Below, piece after piece: positions 45,523 through 55,617 of a DNA stretch of 64,000 nt (the stretch's first letter is position 1; every line of letters begins with the position of its first letter). The stretch is taken from NCBI GenBank assembly GCA_022592435.1, contig JABYQS010000002.1, positions 186,001 to 250,000 of the forward strand, given 5' to 3'. The translations under genes were made by a program, and so were the position numbers. The notes under the pieces were generated by a model. It was not told the origin of the DNA. It made no database searches and saw only the letters and a program-made list of their open reading frames with translations. The DNA comes from Cerioporus squamosus (taxonomy: Eukaryota > Basidiomycota > Agaricomycetes > Polyporales > Polyporaceae).

Positions 45523-46390
45523 ATGCCGCCTTCAGGGAGCCGGGTCAGTTCTTGTTTTTCCTAAGCTCCTATGTTGTTTGTTCATTAGGAAGGTGCATCT
45601 AGAAGAGCCAGCGCAACGTCCGGAACACTGCTAGAAAAGCCTCGAGGAGTTTTTGAACTCCCTGCGGAGTACGGATCTCAGCAGGTTGCTAACGGTGCTT
45701 TGCCCCCTTTCGACCCTTCCATTCGTATGCTATCATACCTAGGGGTACCTCAATGAGACAGCTACGGCGATTTCTTCGGCAAACGACAGAGGACTGCCCT
45801 GGACGAGTGGGCAGAAAGTTTGGGCGCCGCGCCGAACCCAATGCCACAGATACTGCTGCAACAGATTGCCGACTGCGCAAACAGCACAGTAGAAGAAGTC
45901 ACAGACTATGCTGCGAATGCATATAAAACGGTCGGAATGACGAAGATGGGGGTGAGGACGTTCCGCATATGTTTTGTCGCAGCCCTCTGATCCTGCCCCT
46001 CAGAGACTCGCACTCGCCGATTATCCTCCGAAGTATCTCGCAATACCAGAGACGCAGTATTCTTTCGCGTATGGGGCGATTTTGCCGAGGAATACGTGCA
46101 CCTGGGTTATTCTGACAATGCTCGAGAAGTCGCGGTGGACCAACCGCCCGGCTTCGAGCTGTGGCCCGCCAGTCTTCCCGATCGGTATTGGCCAGGTCCA
46201 CTCAAGTCCTTCCAGAGCATTTGCGCCGACTCCTTCGACGACATGCGAGAGGGTGGGTTTTCCCAAGCCGAGGGGGATGAGTGGTTCATAGGTAGTCGAA
46301 GGGTCACGTCTGACCCTCAAGCGAGACGACACCGTTCTCCTGGAGCTTCAAGTCCCTCTTGTCCCCGTCCCCAATGCGTACCAGTTTACT
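45523..46390 (+). pseudogene. right copy of the divergent paralog pair, nonsense and frame breaks
   Basis: Exon 45523-45543 (MPPSGSR), intron 45544-45588 (45 bp), exon 45589-45951, intron 45952-46003 (52 bp), exon from 46004. Protein-like sequence EGASRRASATSGTLLEKPRG, PPFDPSIRMLSYLGVPQ is stopped by TGA at 45754-45756, then continues in the same frame as DSYGDFFGKRQRTALDEW, APNPMPQILLQQ and MTKMG at the intron. The third exon runs RLALADYPPKYLAIPETQY, then breaks to DFAEEYVHLGYSDNAREVAV near 46076-46080, and again to QVHSS... and EGSRLTLKRDDTVLLELQ. At least one stop and two frame breaks make a dead copy likely. Confidence 0.55.
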
Positions 46391-47043
46391 TAGGTCTCTC
46401 TGTTTCTGCCACAGCGACCATCCTGTCCGACGTACTTATTTTCCACTGTCATCCGAGTCGAGTTTGGCCGGCGACGAATGATGTCTGGGAACCAGATCGT
46501 CCACTGCAACGATCAGCTGTATGCATTCACGAGGCCATCCATGGCGATGCATCGCACTCGCCCACATCACGCCCATCAGGAAGCCCGAGATGGCGAATCC
46601 TCGGGTCTCGGGAGCACAAGTGTGGTTTGTCTGCGGCTCAACGTTGAACCGTCACGAGGGCCGGGTATGAAACGCGTTGCATCGTGCATGGGGTATGGTC
46701 TATGTGCAGGTTTGTACACTATGTGAATAGCAGTCGGGTGGTGCGGGCGCAGCACCCGAATGGGGAGTAACTACTGTGCTTTTGGCTTGGAGACGCTATC
46801 GACACCGGAACGCGTAGGAGCTGTACAGACGGGTGGCTAACGGGGCGGGGAGTTGAACGATGAATCTGTAACGATGGAAGAAGGGACCATAGGAGCATAT
46901 TACGCCTAACAGTAGAGGAAGCAGTGAAGCAAAGTGTTCGCAGAGGGCACAGGAGCCATACCGACCCCGATACCTCAACAACTAGTCACCAGATGGCGGG
47001 CCTGTTGAGAAGACGAGTCCGGGTATACAACCTAGACGATGAC
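46391..47043. other. intergenic, no gene seen
   Basis: About 650 bp between the paralog relic and the phosphatase 3' end. Short frames only. Confidence 0.4.
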
Positions 47044-47697
47044 CTAGCCGTTCTTCAACCCCGCTGCAACCGGGTCACCGAACCGCACTGTCTGCGCGTA
47101 CTCGTTCAGCTGGCTAACGAAGCCCACGTTCGGCTGTGCACACCGCCGCTTGCTCTGCACCCGCTTCACCGCCTGCTCGGGGCTGCATGCGTATGCGGCG
47201 ATGAGATACGCGGCGACGACACTCACGCTACGGCTGATGCCCTGCGCGCAGTGCACGAGCACGCACGCGTCGTCGCGTGCGAGTGCGTCCGCGATGAACT
47301 CCGTTGTCCGCGGGAGGTGCGCCGCGAGCTCCGAGAACGGCGTGTCGAGCAGCGGGATCTGCAGCCGGTGGTGTGGCGGGATCCGCGGGACTGCACTCGG
47401 AGACGGAAGGGCGATGGGCCCGCACATGGCGGAGACGATATGCGTGATTCCGAGCGAGGAGAGCACCTCGGGGCTTTCCGCCGCCGCGAGATCGCCGATG
47501 TAGAGTCGGGGGATTATTTCCGTGGGATGGTCCTGTTGCAGTGGCGAGGGGCCGGGGGAGTCGGTAGCTTCGGTGCTGAACCGGGCCGACTGGGGGCAGC
47601 GGGACATTGGTGGGGTGCAGAGGATCGGTGAAAGCTTAGAAGGCATGAATAGCTGACCAGCAGACGTTAGCGGGTGGAAGAGGAGGACGAGAGGCAT
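47044..47697 (-). CDS. dual-specificity protein phosphatase, 217 aa, single exon
   Basis: An intronless minus-strand frame. The DUSP core begins at EIIPRLYIGDLAAAES (about residue 60), has the general-acid loop LLDTPFSEL (Asp118) and the active-site loop VHCAQGISRSVSVV with Cys150 and the Arg of CX5R, then QAVKRVQSKRRCAQPNVGF. This is the small atypical DUSP type; it dephosphorylates phospho-Tyr/Ser/Thr of unknown targets. The first 30 codons are not conserved in character, and Met31 (MSRCPQ, 47607) could be the true start. Being intronless is unusual among the neighbours. Confidence 0.85.
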   Translation of the reverse strand: MPLVLLFHPLTSAGQLFMPSKLSPILCTPPMSRCPQSARFSTEATDSPGPSPLQQDHPTEIIPRLYIGDLAAAESPEVLSSLGITHIVSAMCGPIALPSPSAVPRIPPHHRLQIPLLDTPFSELAAHLPRTTEFIADALARDDACVLVHCAQGISRSVSVVAAYLIAAYACSPEQAVKRVQSKRRCAQPNVGFVSQLNEYAQTVRFGDPVAAGLKNG

Positions 47698-48482
47698 GGA
47701 CCCACCATACAGAATAACTTATATGAAAGGGAAAGCGACCTGGTCTGCTCGCGGGCTGGTGCGATGGGAGGTAGCCCAAGCTCGCGGGGAAAGAACAAAG
47801 GGTATTGTTTTCGAAGGGCGCAGAAGGGGAAGGCGAGCCTGGGCTACTGGGGCAGCATCGACGCGGGTGGCGGGAATAAATAGAGAGCGACGGCCGCGAG
47901 GCGTTCTGGGATCGGGGGCGAGGAGGCAGGTGTACCCCGCGTCAAGCCAAGAGCCGAGGTTTTGTCTGCCTGTGACAGCCGCCACCGCCCCCGCCCTTGC
48001 CTCAACAGGCTTCATAGGCGCCACCGCAACAGCCTCACCGTGCCTAGCCCCCGCCACCCTCGAGCAGGCCAGCCCTGTCCATCACTGATCTCAGCCCGAC
48101 GACACCCGGCACACACCCGCAGCTGCACATCCATCAGAATATATAACATCATCATCGTAGTGTACTGCTCGCTCGGGATACATATGTGCAAACACGTATC
48201 GGACATCGGGGGACCAACCATTGGACGGGGCATATACAACAAGGACGTGCGCAGGGAATACAGTAGTCTTATGCTGACGGCGACGGGCAATGGCAGGTGC
48301 GAGGGAGGGCAGGGGGAGGCGAGAGACGAGAGACGACGGCGAGGATGGCGATCGATGGCAATGACGAGATGCTGAGAGACGATGGTGGACTGTGCGCTTT
48401 TGATCCGCAGGCGATATCAAGAGGGTAATGATGGCGAGTGTGCGATGTACAACAGAAAACGAACGAGGCGAATAAAGATCAT
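47698..48482. other. intergenic, no gene seen
   Basis: About 785 bp upstream of the phosphatase and downstream of eIF4A, both on the minus strand. No coding signal; GC-rich in the first half. Confidence 0.45.
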
Positions 48483-50012
48483 CTAAATGAGGTCGCTACA
48501 GGATCATCGTGTCAGTAACCGATGTCTGCACAGAATGTGAGCGCTACTTACGCGACGTTGAGCGGCATTTCATCAATCTGAGTGTTGTAGAATTCTGCGA
48601 GGCCGTCGTCATTACCATCTCACGAGGATACCAGGATGCGGACTTACGTTCGATATCGCGCAGCATGCGCACGTCCTCCGTGGTGACGAAGTTGATGGCG
48701 ACACCCTTCCGTCCGAACCGACCACCACGGCCGATACGGTGGATGTAGTTCTCCCGGTTCGTGGGGAGGTCGTAGTTGATGACAAGCGACACCTGCTGCA
48801 CGTCAATGCCACGCGCAAGCAGATCGGTGGTGATCAAGACGCGAGAAGAGCCGGAGCGGAACTCCTTCATCAGGAGCTCACGCTGCTTCTGGTCCATGTC
48901 ACCGTGCTGGCGGAACTGTCAATCATCGGCTACAAGCGATCCTCACTATATGTGCTCACCATAGCAGAGACGGTGAACTCTCGGGAGTGCATCTTCTCCG
49001 TGAGCCAGTCGACCTTCCTCCTCGTGTTGCAGAAAATGACGGCCTGGGTGATCGTGACAGTCTCGTACAATCGCAGAGCGTGTCCAGCTTCCACTCCTCC
49101 TTCTCGACGGCGATGTAGAACTGCTTGATACCCTCAAGCGTCAACTCGTCACGCTTGACGAGGATACGGACGGGGTCGCGCATGAACTTCTTCGTCACCT
49201 CCAGCACATCGGCGGGCATGGTCGCAGAGAGCAGGACGACCTGAGTATCCTGGGGGAGGAGCTGGAAGACCTCGTAGATCTGGTCCTTGAAACCACGGGA
49301 CAACATCTCATCGGCCTCGTCGAGACAGAAGATCTTGATGGTGTCGGTACGGAGAGCGCGACGGTTGATCATGTCGAACACACGGCCGGGGGTACCAACG
49401 ACGATCTGAACACCCTCTTGGAGCTTGGCCATATCCTCACGAACGTTCGTACCACCGACACATGCGTGGCACTCAATGTTCATGTAGTCGCCGAGAGCAA
49501 CGACGACCTTTTGGATCTGCTGCGCGAGCTCACGGGTGGGCGCGAGGATGAGCGCCTGGGTACCCTTGACGTTCGGGTCGAGCTTTTGGAGGATGGAGAT
49601 GGAGAAGGTCGCGGTCTTGCCGGTGCCGGACTGGGCCTGCGCGATGACGTCGTGACCCTTTATGACGGGGACGATAGCACGCTGCTGGATAGCAGACGGA
49701 CGCTCGAAACTGGGATGGTGGTCAACACCGGAAGGATGATGTGGAACGGTGATGCGTAGACAACTCACCCGTAGGCGTAGATACCCCGGAGCAGCTCGGG
49801 CTTCAGTTCCATGTTATCGAAGCTGCACATCGACACCGTTCAGTACTGAGAGGTCGCACGAACGGACTCTACACTCACTTGTCGACAATCTGGTCCCAGT
49901 TGGACTCGATCTCGTTCTCCTGGAGGTCCTGCAGTTGTTCATTGCTGCAGAAAAGCCTCACTAAGAATTTTGTCCCCCTCAGAGTACCCTTGCAAACTAC
50001 TCACGAAGCCAT
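48483..50012 (-). CDS. TIF1: translation initiation factor eIF4A (DEAD-box RNA helicase), one base missing
   Basis: Exons (minus) 50012-50005, 49944-49879, 49822-49769, 49709-48960, 48906-48648, 48594-48552, 48495-48483; intron lengths 53-60 bp. Motifs: [12 protein letters not shown] (Q), AQSGTGKT (I), PTRELAQQ (Ia), TPGR, DEAD (II), SAT (III), [12 protein letters not shown] (IV), [13 protein letters not shown] (V), [11 protein letters not shown] (VI), end NVADLI. It is the helicase of the cap-binding complex. In exon 4 the frame breaks at about 49067-49072: KLDTLCD is followed, in the -1 frame, by [10 protein letters not shown]; one missing T (GAT-TTG-TAC) explains it. With one base restored the CDS is 1194 nt, 397 aa, the usual length. 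First and last exons are only 8 and 13 nt. Confidence 0.95.
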
Positions 50013-50351
50013 GTTGGATGGGTAGTTTTCTGGCTGTTCTTCTTCCTGAAAAGTCGACGCAGGGGTCGACTAGAGTCTTGAGGGGTGGTAGGCGAGTAGG
50101 GATCGATAGATCGTAGAGAGGATGGTGGTCAAAGACCTGATTGCAGCAAATTTTGCTGTGCCCGACGCTCTTCGTCGTCGTCGGCCCGTGCCGAGTGTTT
50201 TCGAACCCCGACTTCCGCCCAAACCAGGCAACTCGCTCGTGGTTACGTCAGCACGGCCCAAGTCGAGGCCAAGTCCGGTCCTACTCATCTCCTACTTGGT
50301 CCTCACGCCCACTGTTCGTTCACTCCAGTAGCTGCTCTATCTTTTCTTGCC
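50013..50351. promoter_or_regulatory. divergent promoter between eIF4A and CUS1
   Basis: A 339-bp gap between two essential gene-expression genes facing away from each other. No coding frame. No clear TATA box. Confidence 0.45.
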
Positions 50352-52437
50352 ATGGCTACCCAAGTCGAGACTGCGACCACGAACGGCATCAAGGCCAATG
50401 GCAAGATCAAGTCAAAGAACCAGCTTCGTCGGCTGAAGGCCAAGCAGAAGAAGGCGGAGGAGAAGACGGTCAAGGTATGTCAGTCTCAAATATCATGACC
50501 GTGGGTTGGTTGTAACAAGTGTACCAGGAGGAGTCCAACGAGAAGGTCAACGGCGCACACGATGAGGACGTCAACATGGAGGTGGACGGGCCACAGAATG
50601 TCGAGTACGTATCTGAGCAGTTGGATGTCAAAGACCCTGCCCTCGAAGCATTCTCCAACGTCTTTGCCCGCTTCCAGGCACCCCCTGAAACCACTGCAGT
50701 ATGTGTTTTCTTCCACCCGCTTACCGTCTGAATGCTCATTCCTGTCTCCCGCTAGGTTCGAGATGGCGAACCCTCAAAGGGCGAGGTTATCTACTCGGAC
50801 GACGACATGGCCTCTGAAGGTGACTCGGATGCTGAGGAGAAGAAGCCCCTTTCCAAGAAGAAGGCTCGCAAGATGAACAGGCTCACGGTCGCAGAGCTCA
50901 AACAGCTGGTTAAGAAGCCTGAAGTTGTCGAGTGGACAGATGTCACCGCCTCCGACCCCCGACTCCTCTTGCACTTGAAGAGTTACCGCAACACCGTCCC
51001 CATTCCTGCACACTGGAGCGCTAAGCGCGACTACTTGCAGGGTAAGCGTGGTATCGAGAAGCCACCATTCCAGCTGCCTTCGTACATCGCGGACACTGGT
51101 ATTGCCACAATGCGCGACGCGGTTAAGGAGAAGGAGGCGAACATGACGTTGAAGGCGAAGACGCGTGAACGTGTGCAGCCGAAGATGGGTAAGCTCGACA
51201 TCGACTACCAGAAGCTGCACGATGCGTTCTTCAAGTTCATGACGAAGCCAAATGTGACGGGCTTTGGAGAGATGTGCGTGGCATGCTCAGTTGGGTGGAC
51301 TTGCGCTACAACCTAACACCCTACGCTCTTCAGGTACTACGAAGGAAAGGAGTTTGAGACGCAGCTCAAGCACAAACGTCCTGGTGACCTCTCCCCTGAG
51401 CTCGTAGAGGCTCTGTCTATCCCGCCACTCGCCCCTCCACCATGGTTGATCAGCATGCAGCGGTTCGGGCCACCACCCAGTTACCCAACTTTACGGATAC
51501 CCGGCCTGAACGCTCCCATACCAGAAGGGTACGTTTCCCTGTTTGACTTCTTGTTTGATCCTGACTTATGTCGTCCCCTATAGTGCGCAGTGGGGTTTCC
51601 ATCCAGGTGGATGGGGAAAACCTCCTCTCGACGAGTACAACCGCCCTCTTTACGGTGACGTCTTCGGTGTACTGCCGAAGAACACAGATGCCGATGTGAG
51701 TTGCGACCTAACTCTACGCCGTATCATCTCATTGACTGTATGCTCCAGATGGGCGAGCCCGTTGACCGCAACCTGTGGGGAGAGCTCGAGCCCGAGGAGG
51801 AAGAGGAGGAAGAGGAAGAGAGCGAGGACGAGTCCGAGGAAGAAGAGGAAGAACAAACGCCTGCACCAGCAGATGGCATGCAGACACCATCTGGTCTCGA
51901 GACACCGTCGGGCATGGCAAGTGTCGTATCCACCGTTGCCGGCGGCCTTGAGACACCGGACTTCTGGAGCTTCGGAAGACGGCCAGCAGAACAACGACGG
52001 AGGCGGCGGAGAGTGGCCCTCGGTCGCTGTACCAGGTCGTCCCCGAAAAGCAGACATCCGTCCGCGGACTCATGGGCAGCGAGCGTGGGTACGACGTCAG
52101 CGCCGTTACTGGTGGAGGCGCCATCCCCGTCCTGGGAGACGAACGCGGGAGCAAGGTACGTTGTGGCGCTAGAAGATGTTCGTGCGGAATCCTGATGTGC
52201 GTTGGTTTCCCACAGCGCAAGGCGGGCGGCGTCGACATCTCAATCGACGCGGCAGAGCTGGAGGGCATGTCGACGGAAGATCTGCGCCGGAAGTACGACC
52301 AGCACTCACGCGGGTCTGCGGGCGTGCCGGGCTCGAAGGAAGACTTCTCGGACATGATCGCGAAGGAGATGGCCATGAAGAAGCAGAAAGCGGACCGCGA
52401 CCGGGAACGAAGGAAGGAGAAGGATTTCAAGTTCTGA
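50352..52437 (+). CDS. CUS1: splicing factor 3B subunit 2 (SF3b145/CUS1), one base missing
   Basis: Exons 50352-50474, 50528-50698, 50756-51273, 51334-51528, 51584-51695, 51749-52155, 52216-52437. The N-terminus is Lys-rich (SKNQLRRLKAKQKKAEEK); then the DUF382 region KMNRLTVAELKQLVKKPEVV..DPRLLLHLKSYRNTVPIPAHW, the PSP domain (PPLAPPPWLISMQRFGPPPS..PGLNAPIPEGAQWGFHPGGW), an acidic Glu/Asp run, and a C-terminal region ending DFSDMIAKEMAMKKQKADRD. It binds U2 snRNP at the branch site. In exon 6, near 51962-51964, GLETPDF is followed by LELRKTASRTTTEAAESG in the -1 frame; one missing base explains it. Restored: 1749 nt, 582 aa. Confidence 0.92.
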
Positions 52438-52992
52438 TTGTTTCTTCGTGCCTTGCTGTTGTCCCTCGTTCGTCCGGTCATGCCTGCTGTGTTTGCTCTT
52501 GTCGTATTGTATTCTGTTGTGATTTAGTGAATCGTTATGAGCGGTTGGCCACTTGAACGTCTTACGCTCTACGACTCATACCAGGTTGTTCGGTGAACAT
52601 GAAGATGACAGAGCTCTGACCAGGGCCGGAAGTGGGTGCTATAGCTAATCAGAAGTCTGTGCAGCCGAACGCGCCTCGCTAATAAGCCCCTTGCTCGCCC
52701 TTGCTCCCGGACTCCCACCATGGCCTCCCCTTGCGCGGCATATGTACCCAGACTAGTCCTGATGCTCACGACCGCGATGCTAAGGATCAGAACAGAAGCA
52801 GATACCGGCCTTCCTAACCACGACCCGCAGGCCCTGCAGTGCCTACCATGACATGACCATCAGACATGCCCGTCCACCGCAAGCACTACATATGTATCCG
52901 AAACACGCCCCCTCGACGCGCCTGTCCTCGCGCTGTGATATACCCATATCTTTGCGCAACCCTCTTCGTGAAGCCCACTCGTCGAGCCCGCC
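52438..52992. other. intergenic, no gene seen
   Basis: About 555 bp between CUS1 and the 2-IPMS-like gene, with no coding signal. A CATATCTTTGCG-type element near 52948 precedes the next gene by about 45 bp. Confidence 0.4.
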
Positions 52993-54763
52993 ATGCCTAT
53001 GCTGTGAGTCGCTGAGTCTGCTGAAGTTGTCGCGGCACTGGGAACTGACAACAAACCTTCTCCGGCAGTGCAGATCCTTCCATCAAGTATAGGCCTTACC
53101 AACCTCTGCACCTGCCAGATCGTCAATGGCCCTCGCGGGTGAACCGGACACCGCCTATTTGGTTGTCGACGGACCTGCGGGACGGGAACCAGGCCCTCGC
53201 ACGACCCATGACTATCGCGCAGAAGATTGTCTTCTTCGAGACCCTGGTTCAATGCGGCTTCAAGGAGATTGAGGTTGCGTACCCCGCTGCAAGCGATACG
53301 GATTTCAATTTTGTGAGGGAGTTGATCAAGGGGAACAAGGTACCCGATGACGTGTGGCTGCAGGTGAGTACATCTCAATGTCCGTCCCTACTTTAACTAT
53401 ACAGCGTGGTCTTTTGAGAGGCCGCGAATGTATAACATCTTGTGTTCGCAACCCCGATTATCCGCGGTGACATGTTGGGCATCCCGCGACCGTAGCTATG
53501 TCTCGCAAAGTATGCATCTGGGCAACATGCACTTTCATCTATCACGCCACTGCGCACTCCTTCACCTCAGACAATTCCATTTCATACAATGTGTACCTTG
53601 GTGAGGCGATGCTGACTTCACTTTGATCCTAGGTCTTGACTCCCGCCCGGGAGGACCTCATCAAACGGACCATCGATGCCGTCGCAGGCTGCAAGCGTGC
53701 CATCATCCACATGTACAACGCGACGAGCTGCCTCTTCCGTACAGTCGTCTTCCGGAACTCCAAAGAAGACACGATTAGACTTGCCGCGAAGCATACGAAG
53801 ATCGTCAGGAAGCTCGCGGAAGAATGCACCGCGAAGCACGGGACGGTGTTCCGATACGAATACAGTCCAGAGACCTTCTCACAGACCGAGCCCGAATTTG
53901 CGATCGAGGTGTGCGAGGCGGTGAAGGCTGCGTGGGGCAAGGCCGGGCTGGGCGATGAGCGAATAATCTTCAATCTGCCCGCGACAGTGGAAATCGGGCC
54001 ACCGAACCATTACGCTGACCTGGTATGCCCTGATCGTACTGCCCGTTTCAGTTTCACTGATGGGCTTGCATACGCTCCAGATCGAGCACTTCTGTCGTCA
54101 TATCTCTGAACGAGAAAAGATCGTCGTAAGCTTGCACCCTCACAACGACCGTGGTAAGCCGTGCACGTCATACGCATCGGTCGTCCTAACTGCCGTCTGA
54201 ACATCCTTACAGGTACAAGTATTGCTGCGGCAGAACTCGGGATGCTCGCCGGTGCAGACAGGATCGAGGGTTGTCTGTTTGGCAATGGAGAACGCACCGG
54301 CAACGTTGACCTCGTCAATCTCGCAATGAACCTGTACACGCAAGGGATTGCTCCTGGCGTCGACTTCAGTGACATCCAAGCTGTTGTCGACGTCGTCACG
54401 GCATGCAACGATCTCCCGGTCGACCGACGCCATCCGTATGGAGGGGAATTTGCATTCACGACGTTTTCTGCAAGTCATCAGGACGCGATCAAGAGGGGAC
54501 TGCATTCTTTACACTCTCAGGACAAGCGTCCCGGCTCATGGGACGTACCCTATCTCCCGATGGACCCAGCAGACATCGGGCGCATCCGCGACACAAACAT
54601 CAGCAATCTTCGTGTAGCTGCGCTGCGAGCTCGAGATGCTGCTCGAGATGCCGGAGGTGTCGTTGTCTGTCATCCAGAGGTCCGTTGTGGTGTTTGCCTA
54701 CCGCTAGATGAGGCGACGGCTGGATTAAACGTGGTCTTTGAAACGGGTACGTCCCTACCCTGA
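52993..54763 (+). CDS. LEU4: 2-isopropylmalate synthase catalytic domain, truncated (no LeuA regulatory domain)
   Basis: Exons 52993-53003, 53069-53363, 53633-54022, 54081-54153, 54213-54763; 1320 nt, 439 aa. Start [20 protein letters not shown]; catalytic barrel with [12 protein letters not shown] (metal Asp and Arg), [52 protein letters not shown], metal site [29 protein letters not shown] and [15 protein letters not shown]. The enzyme makes 2-isopropylmalate from acetyl-CoA and ketoisovalerate for leucine synthesis. After MDPADIGR (about residue 380) the usual YEAVIRVNSQSGKGG and the C-terminal Leu-binding domain are absent; about 60 unrelated residues ([20 protein letters not shown]...) lead to a stop. 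Normal proteins are about 600 aa. Intron 53364-53632 is long (269 bp). Probably a broken paralog; a full copy is likely elsewhere. Confidence 0.8.
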
Positions 54764-55617
54764 CTAGATATACCCAACTCCTCAATTGCTGTCGCTATGT
54801 GCTTGCGATGTCTTGAGACGTTCGAGTCTTTTGCTATTCTGCGATTAATTCTACTTATGGTGTTTGTGATGTGTCTTTCTCCGAGATTTTGCGTTGAGAT
54901 CGACTGCCAGTGTACGATTGTATTCTCAATTGCTTCCACCTCTGCTGCAGCTCTCACGTTTGCTGCTGGCGCATCCCAATCTTAAGTTCAGGTTCCGGAA
55001 GGAGGTATACTGTCTTACGTTCCATGTTCCGTATACTGACCTTCTGGACCGCAGATGTATCCTTCGAACTCCTTGCAGCTTGCCTGCTCGGATCATACCT
55101 TTCCATCAGTCATTTCCTGGTGGATCATCCAATATACAGCTGCAGTACTCACCGACATGCACATCCGACTCTCCGAATCGATCCTAGAGCTGTAAGTACT
55201 TTTGGCATTCCCGCTGTGGCTGTACCTGCGTTGTTCTACGTCGTAGGACTCGCCTCCAATAAGTATTGAACACAGCGAACTCGTAGCCCGCAATATCTAT
55301 ATACAGCAACGCCGCCGCGTACCGCAACACTTATGTGTTGCCTCCGCACCGGGAACTGCCGGAACACCTCACGAAACCCCACTAAGCCTTATGATATAAG
55401 AGGAACCTGTGTTTCTTGGCCTACTACTAGCGAGCACGCCCTCTGTCTTCAACTGCGTAGTATGTGTCACTAAATTCTCTCTCCCGGTCGCTCAGGCTGA
55501 AGAACCGTTGCCATTCAGAACAATTGCAAACAAGCCCGCCCTCACCGGCGAAGAAAACCACGCGAGTTCATCCTAGTAAGCCTCTTCTTCCTCTCCCTCT
55601 CTTCTCTTCGTCGTATA
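54764..55617. other. intergenic after truncated 2-IPMS, no gene seen
   Basis: About 850 bp where the missing 2-IPMS C-terminus would lie. I found no trace of the linker motif or the regulatory domain in any frame. Confidence 0.45.

Noticed and set aside
37890..52000. Programmed ribosomal frameshifting in RPN8, eIF4A and CUS1
   Set aside because: No shared slippery site or downstream structure is seen; unrelated housekeeping genes with family-length restored products point to base errors.
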